A DNA stretch of 64,000 nucleotides from Byssochlamys sp. IMV 00236. Lineage: Eukaryota > Ascomycota > Eurotiomycetes > Eurotiales > Thermoascaceae. The DNA is taken from assembly GCA_001931875.2 (NCBI GenBank), contig MSJH02000817.1, positions 124,001 to 188,000 of the forward strand. Reading direction: 5' to 3'. The translations under genes were made by a program, and so were the position numbers. Positions 1 through 11,345 of the stretch are shown piece after piece; the stretch's first letter is position 1; every line of letters begins with the position of its first letter. The notes beneath the pieces are model-generated. The model saw only the letters and a list, made by a program, of their open reading frames with translations. It was not told where the DNA came from and did not search any database.

Positions 1-1465
1 CTCTGATCTTTATTGCGCGATGATGCTACGCCAGCACAGGCGCTATATATATATATACATATTCAAACATGAGGAAAACATTGCCCTAAGTGATGTCAAT
101 GATAACCATGCAAGCAATACTGAAAACAACATACGACAGAAGAGAAAGAACATTATATCCAAAAACAGAAATTGATCCTTAGCAAGTCTGGCATGTGGTT
201 GTTCCCGGACATGAGCCCTTTCGCAAGGGCGAAAATAGAATATCAAATATGTCGGCTCACAAAGCGTACGTCTAGGTGATCTGTCGATTATCCATTCCCA
301 GCAGGTTTCTTGATATCATAATCATAGGATAGAACCTACTAAATCACCAGATTCTTTGTATGATACAAAGATAAATATGGATTCGAAAGCCTCCCTAGAA
401 CTAGAAGCAAGCGAGCAATCCAAGGTGGTTTGAATCAGACTGTACAATTCAGGATTCGACAAAACAAGCAATGGAGATTCGATGAACAAGAAAGAAAGAC
501 AAAATGCTAGTTGGTCAACCCCTAACCTGCATTACGTGATAATAACAGTAGTAGCTCGCGTGTCTATGATTTCTACCACCAATGCAATGTCACTCCGCAC
601 ATTTGTAATCGATTGAACATATTGGACAGTACTATAGTCTATCAGCCTTTCTTCCCAAAGCTTCGTGATTGCTGAGTTGCTCAGCATTTCTGCGCTAACC
701 ACTATTCGGAGCCATAGATCGTCTCCAGGGCTATCGTCTCGGTCCCCCGAGTAGAACGAGGACTCAGCTGACATGGGTTCAAAAATAACCAATCAGAGGA
801 ATCTGCTGGCTATTGTCTCTAATATATCGCCGAGTGCTAGCGAAGGGATAAGTCTGTCGCCCATTGTTCCAATTGATTATCTCGTTGGATGGAAGGAATC
901 ACCGATTGAACATGTATATCAAAATCCTAAATCCCCTCACGAGGAAATCAAGCTCATTCGCTAACTGGATCAATTAGGTCCAGAGGGATGTTGCGACAGG
1001 TACAATATGCCAGGGATTTACAGCCGTTTTACATTGTCCAACTCTAGCAGGATATGGAACACAAGCAGGAAGTTCCACTACCCATTGCGTCTATAATCGC
1101 TGCTACATTATCAATAACGGTGCCCCGGATAAGTCGTAAGCATCAAGAGATGCATTGTGACTAACAGCGTGCCACGTTCTGCGTGAAGGAGGCCTCGACC
1201 GAGTCGTTGGCGAGAATCAGAACAAAGACGAATCGACGAGACCGATCCAGCCGATCCAGAGAAGCATGGGATCAAAACCTTGGTGAAACGAATTCGTGAC
1301 GAATAACCGACTTTATCATTGACATTGATGAAAAATTTTTAGCCACATATTTGATTGCTCACTAAGGACGCGTGGGTAGCTGTCCACAGTCGCCTAAGTA
1401 CATATGCTTCGTAGCAGAAGAGCATTTTCAACCCGTCACAAAACAAACTCCACACCATATCAGGT
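1..1465. other. Region without a confident gene, 5' edge of window
   Basis: I see no gene I can defend. A short TA repeat lies near position 45-57. A minus-strand frame from an ATG at 774 to a stop at 532 would encode 80 aa (begins MSAESSFYSGD). It has no recognisable domain and no clear partner exon, so it is only a weak candidate. The right end should hold the 3' UTR of the uL2 gene. Confidence 0.4.
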
Positions 1466-2430
1466 TTAATCCTTGGTCTTCTGGGTACCACGGAGCAGAC
1501 CGGTTCTCCGGGCAGCGATAAGACCGGCCTTTTGACCGTGGGCGGCGTAGCGGGAGATGGTCGAGGCCTTACCAATGTGCTGGTGGTTACCACCACCGTG
1601 AGGCTGTAAAAGAAAAGGTGGTTAGATACCCATAGCCTGCCTGAAAGGGAATCGAGGAAACTTACGTGATCGACGGGGTTCATGGCAACACCACGAGTCT
1701 TGGGCCAGCTGTTGCGCTTGACAGCGAACTTGTGCTTGGCACGAGAGGCCTCTGTCAACGGATATTAGTCCCAATCCCACTGCCATTTTTCCTTATAACA
1801 TAGGGAGAAAAACGTACTCAGCAGAGGCTTGTCGGTACGACCACCACCAGCAACGATACCGATCATACCACGAGCATCGCTCTTGATGACCTTCTTGGCA
1901 CCAGAAGGAAGCTTGACACGGGTCTTGCCATCCTCAGGGTTGTGACCAATGACGGTAACGTAGTTACCAGAGGTACGGCCGAGAGCACCTCGGTCACCGA
2001 CCTTCTCCTCGACGTTGGTGACGACGGTACCCTCAGGAACGGAGCCCAGGGGCAGGATGTTGCCGACGGTGAGAGCGGCGTTCTTTCCGGCGTAGACGAA
2101 CTGACCGGTGTACATGCCCTCGTTGGCGATGAAAGTCTCGGTGACATCCTTGTACTTGTAAGGGCTGCGGAAGGAGACCTTGGCGAGAGGAGCACCACGG
2201 CCAGGGTCGTGGATGATCTCTCTCACGATGCCGCGAATGTATCCATGTCGCTCAGCGTAGTCGAGGGTACGGAACTGAGCTGGCGCCTTGTTGAGACGGG
2301 TGTGGGCCGCTGAAAAGCAGATTCATCAGTATTCCTCGATCTGGGATCAATTTTCGAGATTGCTGCTGCGGTCGAACTCACTGAAAATGGATCCACGACC
2401 CTTCCTCTGGTTGCGGATCACGCGACCCAT
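1466..2430 (-). CDS. RPL2: 60S ribosomal protein uL2 (L8; yeast L2)
   Basis: Universal large-subunit protein uL2, which binds rRNA near the peptidyl-transferase centre. Four exons give 254 aa, the same length as yeast L2: 2430-2382, 2309-1818, 1751-1666, 1603-1466. All junctions are GT-AG and keep phase. The N-terminus [16 protein letters not shown], the segment [16 protein letters not shown] and the C-terminal stretch around [18 protein letters not shown] are diagnostic of the family. The His in that GGGNHQH loop is present; in the family it lies close to the catalytic centre. It is divergent from the plus-strand gene starting near 3143 and shares a roughly 700-bp upstream region with it. 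The spliced frame is complete with no break. Family and start are certain; splice sites are inferred from phase and similarity. Confidence 0.97.
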
Positions 2431-3142
2431 GGCGGCTGTCTATATGGTGTCCTGGTGGTTAGTATCGAACGTCAACCGCCGACGAGGTTGGAGAAGAATT
2501 GAAGTGCTCGTACCTGAAATTGAAGATGGTCTGGTCGGTTGGAGTTGTGAATTCGCGACGAAAAGGGCTGTGTGGGCTTTAGGGTGGGATCGCTAATCTA
2601 GCCGAGTTGGCGCTAGCGCGGGTTGCCGTTTCCCGCGCGGCTCCTTTGGGCGTACGCGAAGTCACGACCAGCCGCCGCCGGACCTCGCGCGTTAAGTATG
2701 TCTATCGTCTTGGTGATGCATCGTTGCTGATTGCTCTTGTCCACGGGCTGTTGGACTTGGCCTTGGGATTCTGCGATTAATTCACTGTTCACAATAGGTT
2801 TTGTGGGTCATGAATACTGAATGTCTAGTTACGGTCATCATGACTCGAATGATTCTATTCGGATTGTTTCTGATTTCTGATGGCATCCCCAGTGCCCTTG
2901 GTTGGGGTTGAATGACTCGTCTATAAGTTTGGTTATCAATATAGGAAGGCGTTATCATTCACAGGGCCGGTCCGGAAGAAACAAAGTGAATCTGCTGCTG
3001 CCCGCTTCCACCAAGCCATTATTCCCATGAGAACTTTTCTGCAGTCTTCTTTCATCACTTTTTCTTCTACAGGCAACAGTATCTTTACGTATATTACTCT
3101 TATATCAGGACTCTCATTGAATCTTCATTTCCAGGCATCACC
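2431..3142. promoter_or_regulatory. Intergenic region between divergent genes
   Basis: Shared upstream region of the uL2 gene (-) and the 3143 gene (+). It contains a GC-rich stretch with CGCG-type palindromes around 2605-2690 and, nearer 3143, pyrimidine-rich DNA typical of fungal 5' leaders. No individual site is assigned. Confidence 0.4.
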
Positions 3143-3920
3143 ATGACGTCGACGAAGCGAGAAAACCCCGGAAAGGGGAAAGTAGCTGCAAGATATTGTC
3201 GGATGAACAAAATGCAGTAAGGCTTATTATCGCTTCCATTTCAAAATTTCAGTTGACTGATATAAAGAACTGGACAGGCATTGTTATAAAGCACATATTC
3301 GTTATACAACAGGAAGACGAGACAAACCTTCAAGCCTTTCTAATTGGAGACCTGGTTACTGAAATGGAGCCATCCCTGAGGAGAATGAGAAATCAGAAAG
3401 GCCTCGATTCCCTTTCGTACTTGATTCTTTACATGCCGATGCAATGCTCGTTCGTTCAATAGAGCTACTTAACCTCAATATTGACCAAGATGCCACTTTG
3501 GAAGAAAGAGTGGAACGGAATCAATTGGTACATGGTGCCAATATATTTCGGGACCTGGAAGCTCTTGATTACTACAGAAATCGAGATCCTCCAAGGCTCT
3601 ATCGAATGCAGAATGGTTTCGAAGTCAGATATGGAATATCGCCAAGTATATTCGACCAAGAAATCGGGAAAGTTCCTGAAACAGTGATTTCCTCTCTAAA
3701 CCTCAAGAGGGACTTGAAGTGTCTTCGCGTCTGGGCCAGAGTAAGAAACCATTATCCGAAAGTCAAGACAGCCATGATTGAACTGTGCAATCTCATTATT
3801 GAAGCCTGGCAAGAGTCTATCCATCAAGGCCATGCTTATCCCGAGGATGAGATGAATCAGGTGTTCCAGATGCTACATGATTTGTATGCGAAGTGGATTC
3901 GAGAAAATATTTGTGGTTGA
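3143..3920 (+). CDS. Hypothetical protein, structure unresolved (frame break)
   Basis: Two overlapping frames look protein coding but do not join simply. Frame 1 is open from 3121 to 3462 (contains LSDEQNAVRLIIASIS, KNWTGIVIKHIF). Frame 3 is open from 3363 to 3920 (contains VLDSLHADAMLVRSIELLN, KVPETVISSLNLKRDLKC) and ends at TGA. An ATG at 3143 in a good CACC context lies in frame 2 and reaches a stop after 25 codons. A GTAAGG donor sits at 3217, but the acceptors I tried lead to early stops. The gene may have an upstream first exon and an intron I cannot place, or may be a frameshifted pseudogene. No domain is recognised. The C-terminal half is mostly helical and hydrophilic. I am sure only that part of this stretch has coding character. 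Confidence 0.4.
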
Positions 3921-4403
3921 GCTAACTTAGGGGTCCCTATGCCTTTCTCTTCCTTGGTTCCGCCTTTCAGCTGCTGTCGCGCTGACCATTTAATCCAGGG
4001 CCGTTGGAGCTCCTCTGTGTAGAGGATAGTTTCATTAGGCTTCCTGCGCATTCGTCAAGGAAGCCACAAAAATTTGTGAATTACTCTGTTTTTGCTTCGC
4101 GCTGCATGGGTTCTGGCTGCTACGCTGTTCTTCCTTGTCGCTCTCGCTGCCCAATTGACCATTATTCCCGTGCTAGATCCAGAGATGGAGGTTTATGCGG
4201 GCATATATGGTGGTTTAGATAGATTGAATGAGAAGTCCCATAGGATCTTGGCGCCGATCATGTCGTAGTATGTCATTGCTTCCTGTAGACAAGCCACGCG
4301 CGTGATAGCCGCGCTTATTGTAGCATCAGTGCTCCAGACTTCCTGCCGTGCGGGCTCGCCCAACTTCCTCCGCAGCAACACCATCACCATATAACCAACC
4401 ACC
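3921..4403. other. Intergenic, upstream of the WHIM-domain gene
   Basis: About 480 bp between two plus-strand genes. It should hold the terminator of the upstream gene and the promoter of the downstream one. I see no separate gene or clear motif. Confidence 0.4.
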
Positions 4404-6428
4404 ATGACTGAGATGTCACTTTCAGACTCGGATCTGTCCTCGCTGTCATCAGCACCGCCGACAGACGATGAGTCCATCTTCCAAGCTGTGGATCAGCCTG
4501 TTGGCATCCAGAAGTACTTCAAGAAGGGTCCATCTCCAGAATCTCCGCCGCCGCCCAAACGCCCTGCTTCACCACCGCACGAATATGTTCTGGCAGACAA
4601 TCCAGATATCGCCGTGAGTATTAGGTATCCAATGTGCTCTCACTGCGCTGTTTGGAGCTTTTCGACGCGCAGCTGAGTCCTTTCACGCGCTTGCTTACCC
4701 GTCGCATTTTCCGCAGTTCATCGTCATGTTCCGCGCGCGTTTCCACGACGTGTTCCCTCGATCACTACCACACTACGGTCCTCAGGATATTGAGAGAGGT
4801 GTCGCAGATATAACACCTGGAGATCACATAGAGAGGTTACTTTGCGCATTACTGGGCTTGGTGTTGAACAGGAAGAAAGATGTTGAGTATGGTCGCCACC
4901 TTTCCTTCAGCAACCAGCATTCACCGGCGGGGGAGAATTCGAGCTTCTCACGGCTTCCTCCGAAGCATTAAGATGCAGAAGTGAGCTAATATGTTTTTGC
5001 AACGCGCAGGAGAGGCCATTTCCAGCGTGCCCTTGAGGAAGCAGTTCAAACTCATGTCTCTCAGTGGCCGCGGGCGTGGGAAGGAAAGAACCCCCTTCAT
5101 GGCGGGCGCACTTTTGCGACCATGTCCCCAGAAGAACGAGTACGCTGCCCACCATCTCCCATCCGAAAATACCGCACGCTCTAATGATTACTAGTTGCGA
5201 TTGTTGAAGACCCTAATTCTCTGGTCTTTGTCATCCTCTGATGCGGTTCAGGCTAAAATCAAGGAATCATACAAGCAATCGCGTCGCGACGATGACTTGA
5301 ACCAGCCCTTGTCTGTCCAGCCTTGGGGAAGCGATGATCTCAAGAGGCGGTATTGGCTTATAGAAGGTCTTGACGACACCCATTTTAGACTATATAGGGA
5401 GAGCAATCCGGCGCTGAAGACCAACACCTGGCGGAGTGTCGCGGGCACCATCGACGAATTGAAGGCAGTGGCGGATAAACTAGAGAAAGACAGATCTCAA
5501 CAATCAAAAAGGCTGAGTGAGAAGATCAGACTTGCTATACCCCGTTTTGAAGGTTCTGAAGAGGTAAGATGGTTCGTCTCGCAATTGTTATCCTTTACTG
5601 AGACAATGGGTTTAGAAACGCAGACGCCGGGACTATCGCCTGGCCCGGAAAGCTGCTTTCTCTCGGCCAGAGCCTGGTTTCTCCCTCTACGAAGGCCGCA
5701 CTCGCGGAAAGAGATTGAAGTACACCTACTCTGATGATGAGGATATTTTTTCGGATGGTCTACCTCCAAGCACGCGCCGGTCAACGCGGAACGCCTCGGG
5801 GGTGTCTACGCCCGGTGAACCTGCAGGACCGACATTCACGGCGAGTGGGCGACAAGTACGCACCCGAGCTGGAGGTATCTACGGCGAATCTATGTTGAGC
5901 GGGCAACGCCGTGATGATGACGCCTCTGCTGCGCAAAACAGCAGTGAGACTGGTAGACGTACTCGTAACGGTTGGTCTTCTAGAGCAAACCGGTATGGAG
6001 ACTCCGATGACGAGATGGACGAGGGGTCAGACGGCGCATCGAGCGGCAACGAATGGCAAGGCGGAGACGACGAAGAAGAAGAGGATCATGAGTTCGACGG
6101 TGACGATGAAAATCTCAGTCAGGATGAATTGGCGAACGGTGAAGAAAATCCAAGTCTCGTGGTGCAGCTCAGATATGGCAAGGGGAAGAAGCTAAGCAGC
6201 CCCGGACTGGAAAACGGCACGACGCAGGCACCTTCTGAGAATGCTGCTGCCAATGAGGCTACGCAGGTCGAACCTCAAAAGATCCCACAGGAGATTACCC
6301 CCAAGACTGTGCAAGAGCAAGAAGTCAAGCCAGCAGTGCCTGCTGGAGAGTCGCTTGTTAAAGAACAGCCTCAGGCTAGCGAAGAAAAGCCTACTGAGGC
6401 GAGGCCGGCTGAAGAAGCTCATACATAA
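4404..6428 (+). CDS. WHIM-domain chromatin-remodelling protein (RSF1-like)
   Basis: Five exons (4404-4613, 4717-4886, 5010-5139, 5195-5563, 5616-6428), phase-consistent, give 563 aa. The N-terminus is acidic and Ser/Pro rich. Residues about 71-160 (MFRARFHDVFP through VSQWPRAW) and 200-265 (QPWGSDDLKRRYWLIEGL) form the DDT/WHIM1-type module found in subunits of ISWI-class remodellers such as RSF1 and WSTF. After exon 4 comes a basic patch with KRRRDYRLARKAA, then a long disordered acidic tail with runs of Asp and Glu around residues 420-450. No PHD finger or bromodomain is visible. The expected role is nuclear: linking an ISWI-like ATPase to nucleosomes. Family assignment rests on the RRYWLIEG block; the exact orthologue is not fixed. 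Confidence 0.8.
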
Positions 6429-6728
6429 ATCCCTTTAGCACCATCTACAACTTAAAACACCATGGGAGCAGGCGTTCTGGTGGCGAGGAGTAACTTTGTT
6501 AGGAGATTCGTTAAGAAACAATTACAGAGTCTTCGAGTAGAAGAACAGGCTATTGCTAGATAGAATGGGGAGAGGTATCGATAAAAGCTAATCGACAATA
6601 TTTCCTTGACCGTACACGTCTTCAATGAACGATGTCTTGATGTTAATTGCACACTTCTCCTTGGTGAGCCGTATTTTTGAAACGTGCTCTTCATAATTCT
6701 TTAAGAGGAAGTCTCAACCAATCAAATC

Positions 6729-6862
6729 GGTGCTATGGTCTAGGAGCAGGACGCCACGTTGTGGATGCACAGTTAACAAATCCATTGGCTTCTTGACCTC
6801 TGGAAAAGGAGACTGTTAAACCAACTTCCGTGTCAGCCCCGGTGCGAATCCGGGTAGCGCCA
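6729..6862 (+). tRNA. Candidate tRNA-His (GTG) with intron
   Basis: The cloverleaf can be drawn by eye. The acceptor GGTGCTA pairs with TAGCGCC, discriminator A. The D stem is GTCT/GGAC. The anticodon stem CCACG carries the loop TTGTGG (anticodon GTG), and its 3' strand CGTGT is at 6829-6833. The T arm is CCCGG-TGCGAAT-CCGGG. An intron of about 63 nt (near 6765-6827) follows the position after the anticodon. The A box TGGTCTAGGAG fits the consensus; the B box GGTGCGAATCC has one deviation (G for the usual second T). T-rich DNA (from about 6865) supplies a Pol III terminator. One mismatch in the anticodon stem, a short D loop and the T-loop change leave open a tRNA pseudogene. Confidence 0.45.
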
Positions 6863-7940
6863 CATTTCTTTTTTTTCTTTTTTCTTTTTTTTTTTTTGGC
6901 GGAATCCTTTTCGTGTATCAGGTTTGATTCTTGAAATAAAACAATGGAGTTAATAAATGTTTTCTTCCCTAGCATTTATAGACAGTATAAATGCAAGAAT
7001 TAGGTGTGAATCTGTGTTACAATGTATGTATATTGCAGGTTATTGTCTGTGGGCGCCTCTTCTATTGCGTCACGTGGATCCTGAGACCAGTAGAGATAGC
7101 AGGATTATTGTTATGCAGTGGACTAGGAAAATAGAGAAGGAAGGGAAAAAAAAAGAAAAAAAAAGATAAGTCTCGAACACTTAGATCTGTTGCCTTGTTA
7201 AGTTCCAAAATGGTATATCGAACCTGTAGCAGAGTATGCTATGTAACTTTTTGGCTTGTCTAAATGTAGACAGCGGAGGGATTCGAACGCGATTTTTATC
7301 TTTATACATGCACAATATCTAGATCCTGGAGATATAGTTAGTCTAATAGTTAGTCTAATAGTAGGATAAGGAGGGGTTGTTTATCATTAACTAATGATTC
7401 CACCATTCTGGCAGCAAGTAACATTGCCTCTATCTGACTGGAACCGACTGTAAGTGGGAGTGAACTCGGTGTGTCTTATAACAATCTCTTACATGTAATG
7501 ACCTTTCAGTGGCCGGTAGTTTTTTTGAGTTCTGTTACAGGAAATTCATTTAACGAAGCGAATCCGGTTTTATATTGTGTCCTTCTCTATCTTGAACCAG
7601 ATACGCCCGATCCATCATTGCGAAGATAGATATAATCAACGATGACGTATAGGAATCCGTATAAGAAAGGAGTTTCATGATAGATCGGATTTCGCTTTCC
7701 ACCGTATTCTTAAAGAATGATATTTATGAAATTCGCAAAATATCGCGCCGCCAACTCCGAACATGCAAAACAGATATCTAGAAGCTCTTTCCCAGTTTAA
7801 TGGCCCGAGGGCCTTGATTGCACGGGTATCCGGTGAACGGTTCAGTCCATGGTAGCATTCGAGAATTGGCTCACATAGTACTGCCAGTAGATTAGAGAAC
7901 GTTAGAGATCCCCATATAAAACATTTTATTGGAATTCTTT
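6863..7940. other. AT-rich gene-poor stretch after the tRNA candidate
   Basis: Homopolymer T and A runs (near 6867-6897 and 7145-7166) and a short direct repeat, TAGTTAGTCTAA twice near 7336-7360. Two TTCGA-containing spots (7172 and 7281) resemble tRNA T loops but lack stems. No gene is supported. Confidence 0.4.
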
Positions 7941-8567
7941 TCAAATCCCGAACCCACACTCCTCCCGATAGCGACGGAGGGAAAGACTCACGTCTTGTAC
8001 CTGACCGGCAAGCTTACGGTCCCTCAAGACATTGCGCGGGCGCGGCAGTTCCCAGTTATTGACTTCGTACCACCATCTGCGAAGCCTGCTTCCAAGCGTG
8101 TGCCCCTGCAGGGAGGCACCACGGTTCCAGTGTCGCCATCCGGCCAAAGCTAGTGTCCAGAGTGTGCCCTGCATCAAGGGGAGGATGACCTGCCACACAC
8201 GCAGAGAACGTCAGTTGGAGCCCTCCCCTCAATCAATTTCAGACAAACAATGTATGCATACCTGATCCCTGATCGTAATCCACGCAATTCGTCCCCAGGT
8301 GTCTGCGCCCCTAAGGCTGGCCAGATAGCTCTGCTCGAACCGCAAGTCCGGCAGCGGAGGCAAGTGATGGCGTCGCGTCAGCGGCCTGATCACCCGGCTG
8401 GGATCAACAATATCTGAGGGTATACTTCCAGCTTCAGAGGGAGCTCTGGCGATCGGTCTCCTTTCTGATGCTGCAGTTGGCGGATTGATATCGTGTGTCG
8501 GTGACGGGTCGTGCTTGATGGAGGCGGTTTGGATCGTCTCCGCGATCTCGATGGCTGGATTTGACAT
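7941..8567 (-). CDS. DUF1770 family protein (Atg43-like)
   Basis: Two exons (8567-8262 and 8189-7941) give 184 aa; the intron 8190-8261 is GT-AG, phase 0. The N-terminal half is polar and disordered. The conserved block is LPPLPDLRFEQSYLASL, followed by ADTWGRIAWITIRDQ and, after the intron, VILPLMQGTLWTLALAGW, which is hydrophobic enough for a membrane segment. A basic region with SRLRRWWYEVNNW follows. The block matches my memory of fungal family DUF1770, which includes the fission yeast mitophagy receptor Atg43, an outer-mitochondrial-membrane protein. The family call is fairly confident; the mitophagy role is inference. It shares a 288-bp divergent promoter region with adenosine kinase. 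Confidence 0.7.
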
Positions 8568-8855
8568 TGCGGCTATGTGTGAATGTATCTCTTCTGGGCG
8601 ATTGCACTTATAAACCCGGAAATAATCAAATGGAAAGTTTTTGTGTGAGTTGTTGACAGTCGAGGACCAGCTCAGGTGAAGCTCGCAAGGTAGTCGGCGG
8701 AGAGGATATCAGCAACTGCCGGGATGCTTATGTGACCTCAGTACTTAGTTAGTTAAGTTAACTAGAGATCCCCACCGCCCGCTCCCCTCTTTAATTCTCA
8801 CCCCGCCAATTCTCACCATCACAGTCTACAAAAGCACTCTTTAAAATTAGGAGAA

Positions 8856-10319
8856 ATGGCTGCCCCTGAAGGATACCCTCTTCTGTGTTTGGAGAACCCC
8901 CTCCTGGGTAATTGGACCCTTATGAGCCCTTAGATGTGGTACTGTTGGCTAACTATGATTTTCCGAATAAAGACATCCAGGCCGTGGGGTATGTTCACTT
9001 TTCTTCAGTCTTCAATTGACATGAGCAATTCTTACTGACGGATTTCGATAGTGACGAAGCTCTCCTGAAGAAGTATGATGTGAAGGCAAACGATGCCATC
9101 CTCGCGGAGGAAAAGCACATGGGTCTCTATGAGGACCTTCTTCAGAACTACGATGCTAAGCTGATCGCTGGTGGTGCCGCTCAGAACACTGCCCGTGGAG
9201 CTCAGGTATATATTGCCCTGCGAGCATACATCTTGATCATTTGCGGTCTGAATCATCGAAGCTAATGCTTGCATTTGGCTAGTACGTCCTTCCTGAGAAC
9301 TCCGTCCTTTACATCGGCTGTGTTGGCCGCGACAAGTACGCCGACATCCTCAGAGACGCCTGCAAGCAGGCTGGTGTCCACACTGAATACCGTGTCGACG
9401 ACACCCAGCCTACTGGAAAGTGCGGTGCGATCATCACTGGCCACAACCGTAGCTTGGTCACCCACCTTGCTGCGGCCAACGAGTACAAGCTCGAACACCT
9501 GAAGCAGCCGCACATCTGGTCCCTGGTTGAGAAGGCCAAGGTCTACTATGTCGGTGGATTCCATCTGACTGTCTGTGTGCCTGCTATCCTGGCCCTTGCT
9601 GAAGAGGCTGCTGCCAAGAACAAGGTACGTGACCACATGAGAGTTGCAGAGCATTGAAATCGCAATGCTAACTACTAAACACATAGACGTTCATACTCTC
9701 CCTCTCCGCTCCGTTCATCCCCCAGTTCTTCAAGGACCAGCTTGACAGCGTTGTTCCCTACACCGACTACCTCATCGGCAATGAGACGGAGGCTCTCGCC
9801 TACGCTGAGTCTCACGGCTGGGGTATCACCGACATTGTCGAGATCGCCAAGAAGCTCGCTACCCTGCCAAAGAAGAACACCAACCGCCCTCGTGTTGCTA
9901 TCGTCACCCAGGGCACACTACCCACGGTCGCTGCCGTTGCCAAGGAGAACGGTGAGATCGAGGTTAAGCAGTTCAGTGTGCGCGCGATCCCGAAGGACAA
10001 GATCAACGACACTAACGGTGCCGGGTAAGTCGACCGTTTCTTACAATTCAGACAGCAATATACCGTACTTTGGTACTGACTGCATCTTCTAGTGATGCCT
10101 TTGCTGGTGGTTTCGTTGCCGGTATCGTCGAGGGCAAGTCTCTCGAGGAGAGCATCGACATCGGCCAGTGGCTGGCCAGTCTGAGCATCCAGGAATTGGG
10201 ACCCTCGTAAGTCACCTAAGGATCGATTTTTTTCGACATTCATTCGAACATTGGCTTACCCGTTATCCTAACGCAGGTTCCCCTTCCCCAAGCAGACCTA
10301 CGTCCCTTCTAAGCAGTAG
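8856..10319 (+). CDS. ADO1: Adenosine kinase
   Basis: PfkB/ribokinase-family enzyme that phosphorylates adenosine to AMP, recycling adenosine released by S-adenosylhomocysteine hydrolysis. Seven exons (8856-8907, 8973-8988, 9052-9205, 9283-9624, 9687-10024, 10093-10206, 10277-10319) give 352 aa, close to the usual length. The second exon is only 16 nt, yet it is needed to read LLDIQAVGDEALL. The substrate-binding motif GGAAQNTARGAQ is near the N-terminus. The PfkB signature NDTNGAGDAFAGGFVAG with the catalytic Asp in GAGD is near the C-terminus and is split by intron 5. All junctions keep phase. Cytosolic. It is divergent from the DUF1770 gene. Identification is secure. Confidence 0.97.
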
Positions 10320-11345
10320 AGAAATCGCATTTTCTGCATCCATGTCCATGATCCGACCATTGGATCATCACTTCCATCTTCCCTCCTACCTGCGAAACAT
10401 TCCACAACCAAATTCAATTCAACCTGATGATTCAACCCATATACCCGCTCTAGTTTCCTTCCCCTCCAATCATCAACCGTCAACCGTGTAAAGAGAAAAG
10501 AAGAGATCTGACATCTTCCACGCAACGAATCCTGCGCTCCAGTGAAAGGTTGGTTGCCATTTTTTCCGCATTTTTCGCCATCAAGTTCATCGTTCCTCAG
10601 CGGGGAGAAATGATATCATGATAGAGGACCAGGAAACGTTTTCAACAACGATTTAAAAAAGAATCTTTCTTACTCCTAGAAAAGAAATTTATGAAATGGA
10701 TGAATTTATTTCATGTTAGCTATATTTCTTAATTTAAGAATTTCGCATAGGACATGATGTGTAACACACACAAAAAAAAAGAGCTATGATTCATAGGTTG
10801 AACTAGAATTCGGGATTCGGAGGGACACGGAGACAATGCGCTTGTCGAATAAATTGGATTATTTCTAAGCTAGTACACTGCTTGCTTCTCTTCTCCCGGG
10901 CGGTAGAAAATCGGCAAGACCGAATCAAAATGAGCGCCCTCCCTAAGCTATCATCAAGACGAGCAAGTGCATGATATGTCAAGATGGGACTGTTTCCCTC
11001 CTAACTTGTGAGTGTCCCGCAGGGATCGATGCAATCATGTAATGCTCTCCTCAGTGTCGGTGATGCAGGGAACCCATCTGATGTTCAGGATAACCGTCCA
11101 ATTTGGCCCAAAGGACGCAGGTGGAAAGTGCTATCTGTTTTAAGACAGCAAGATAGCTCATGCTACCTGATGCCTTGACTTTCGTTGCGCTGCCTTGCTC
11201 TTTGATGAGGTCCAATCTGCTAGCGATGCGTTTTAGGGTACATCGGTCATAGAGGACTCCCGTGAACCCGTGAGGAACAAGGTTGATATCATCCTCTTTG
11301 GTCAGATCTCACTTGCCGATTCTGCGTAGATCGGGTCCTTGTTGA
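10320..11345. other. Intergenic between convergent genes
   Basis: About 1 kb between the ends of adenosine kinase (+) and the SMG7-like gene (-). It should contain both 3' UTRs. AT-rich patches around 10650-10790; no coding signal seen. Confidence 0.45.

Noticed and set aside
532..774. 80-aa minus-strand frame at the left end
   Set aside because: No domain and no context; kept as a remark only.
7160..7330. Two TTCGA-containing motifs resembling tRNA T loops on the minus strand
   Set aside because: The flanking bases do not form the five-pair T stem and no matching acceptor stem or A box was found.
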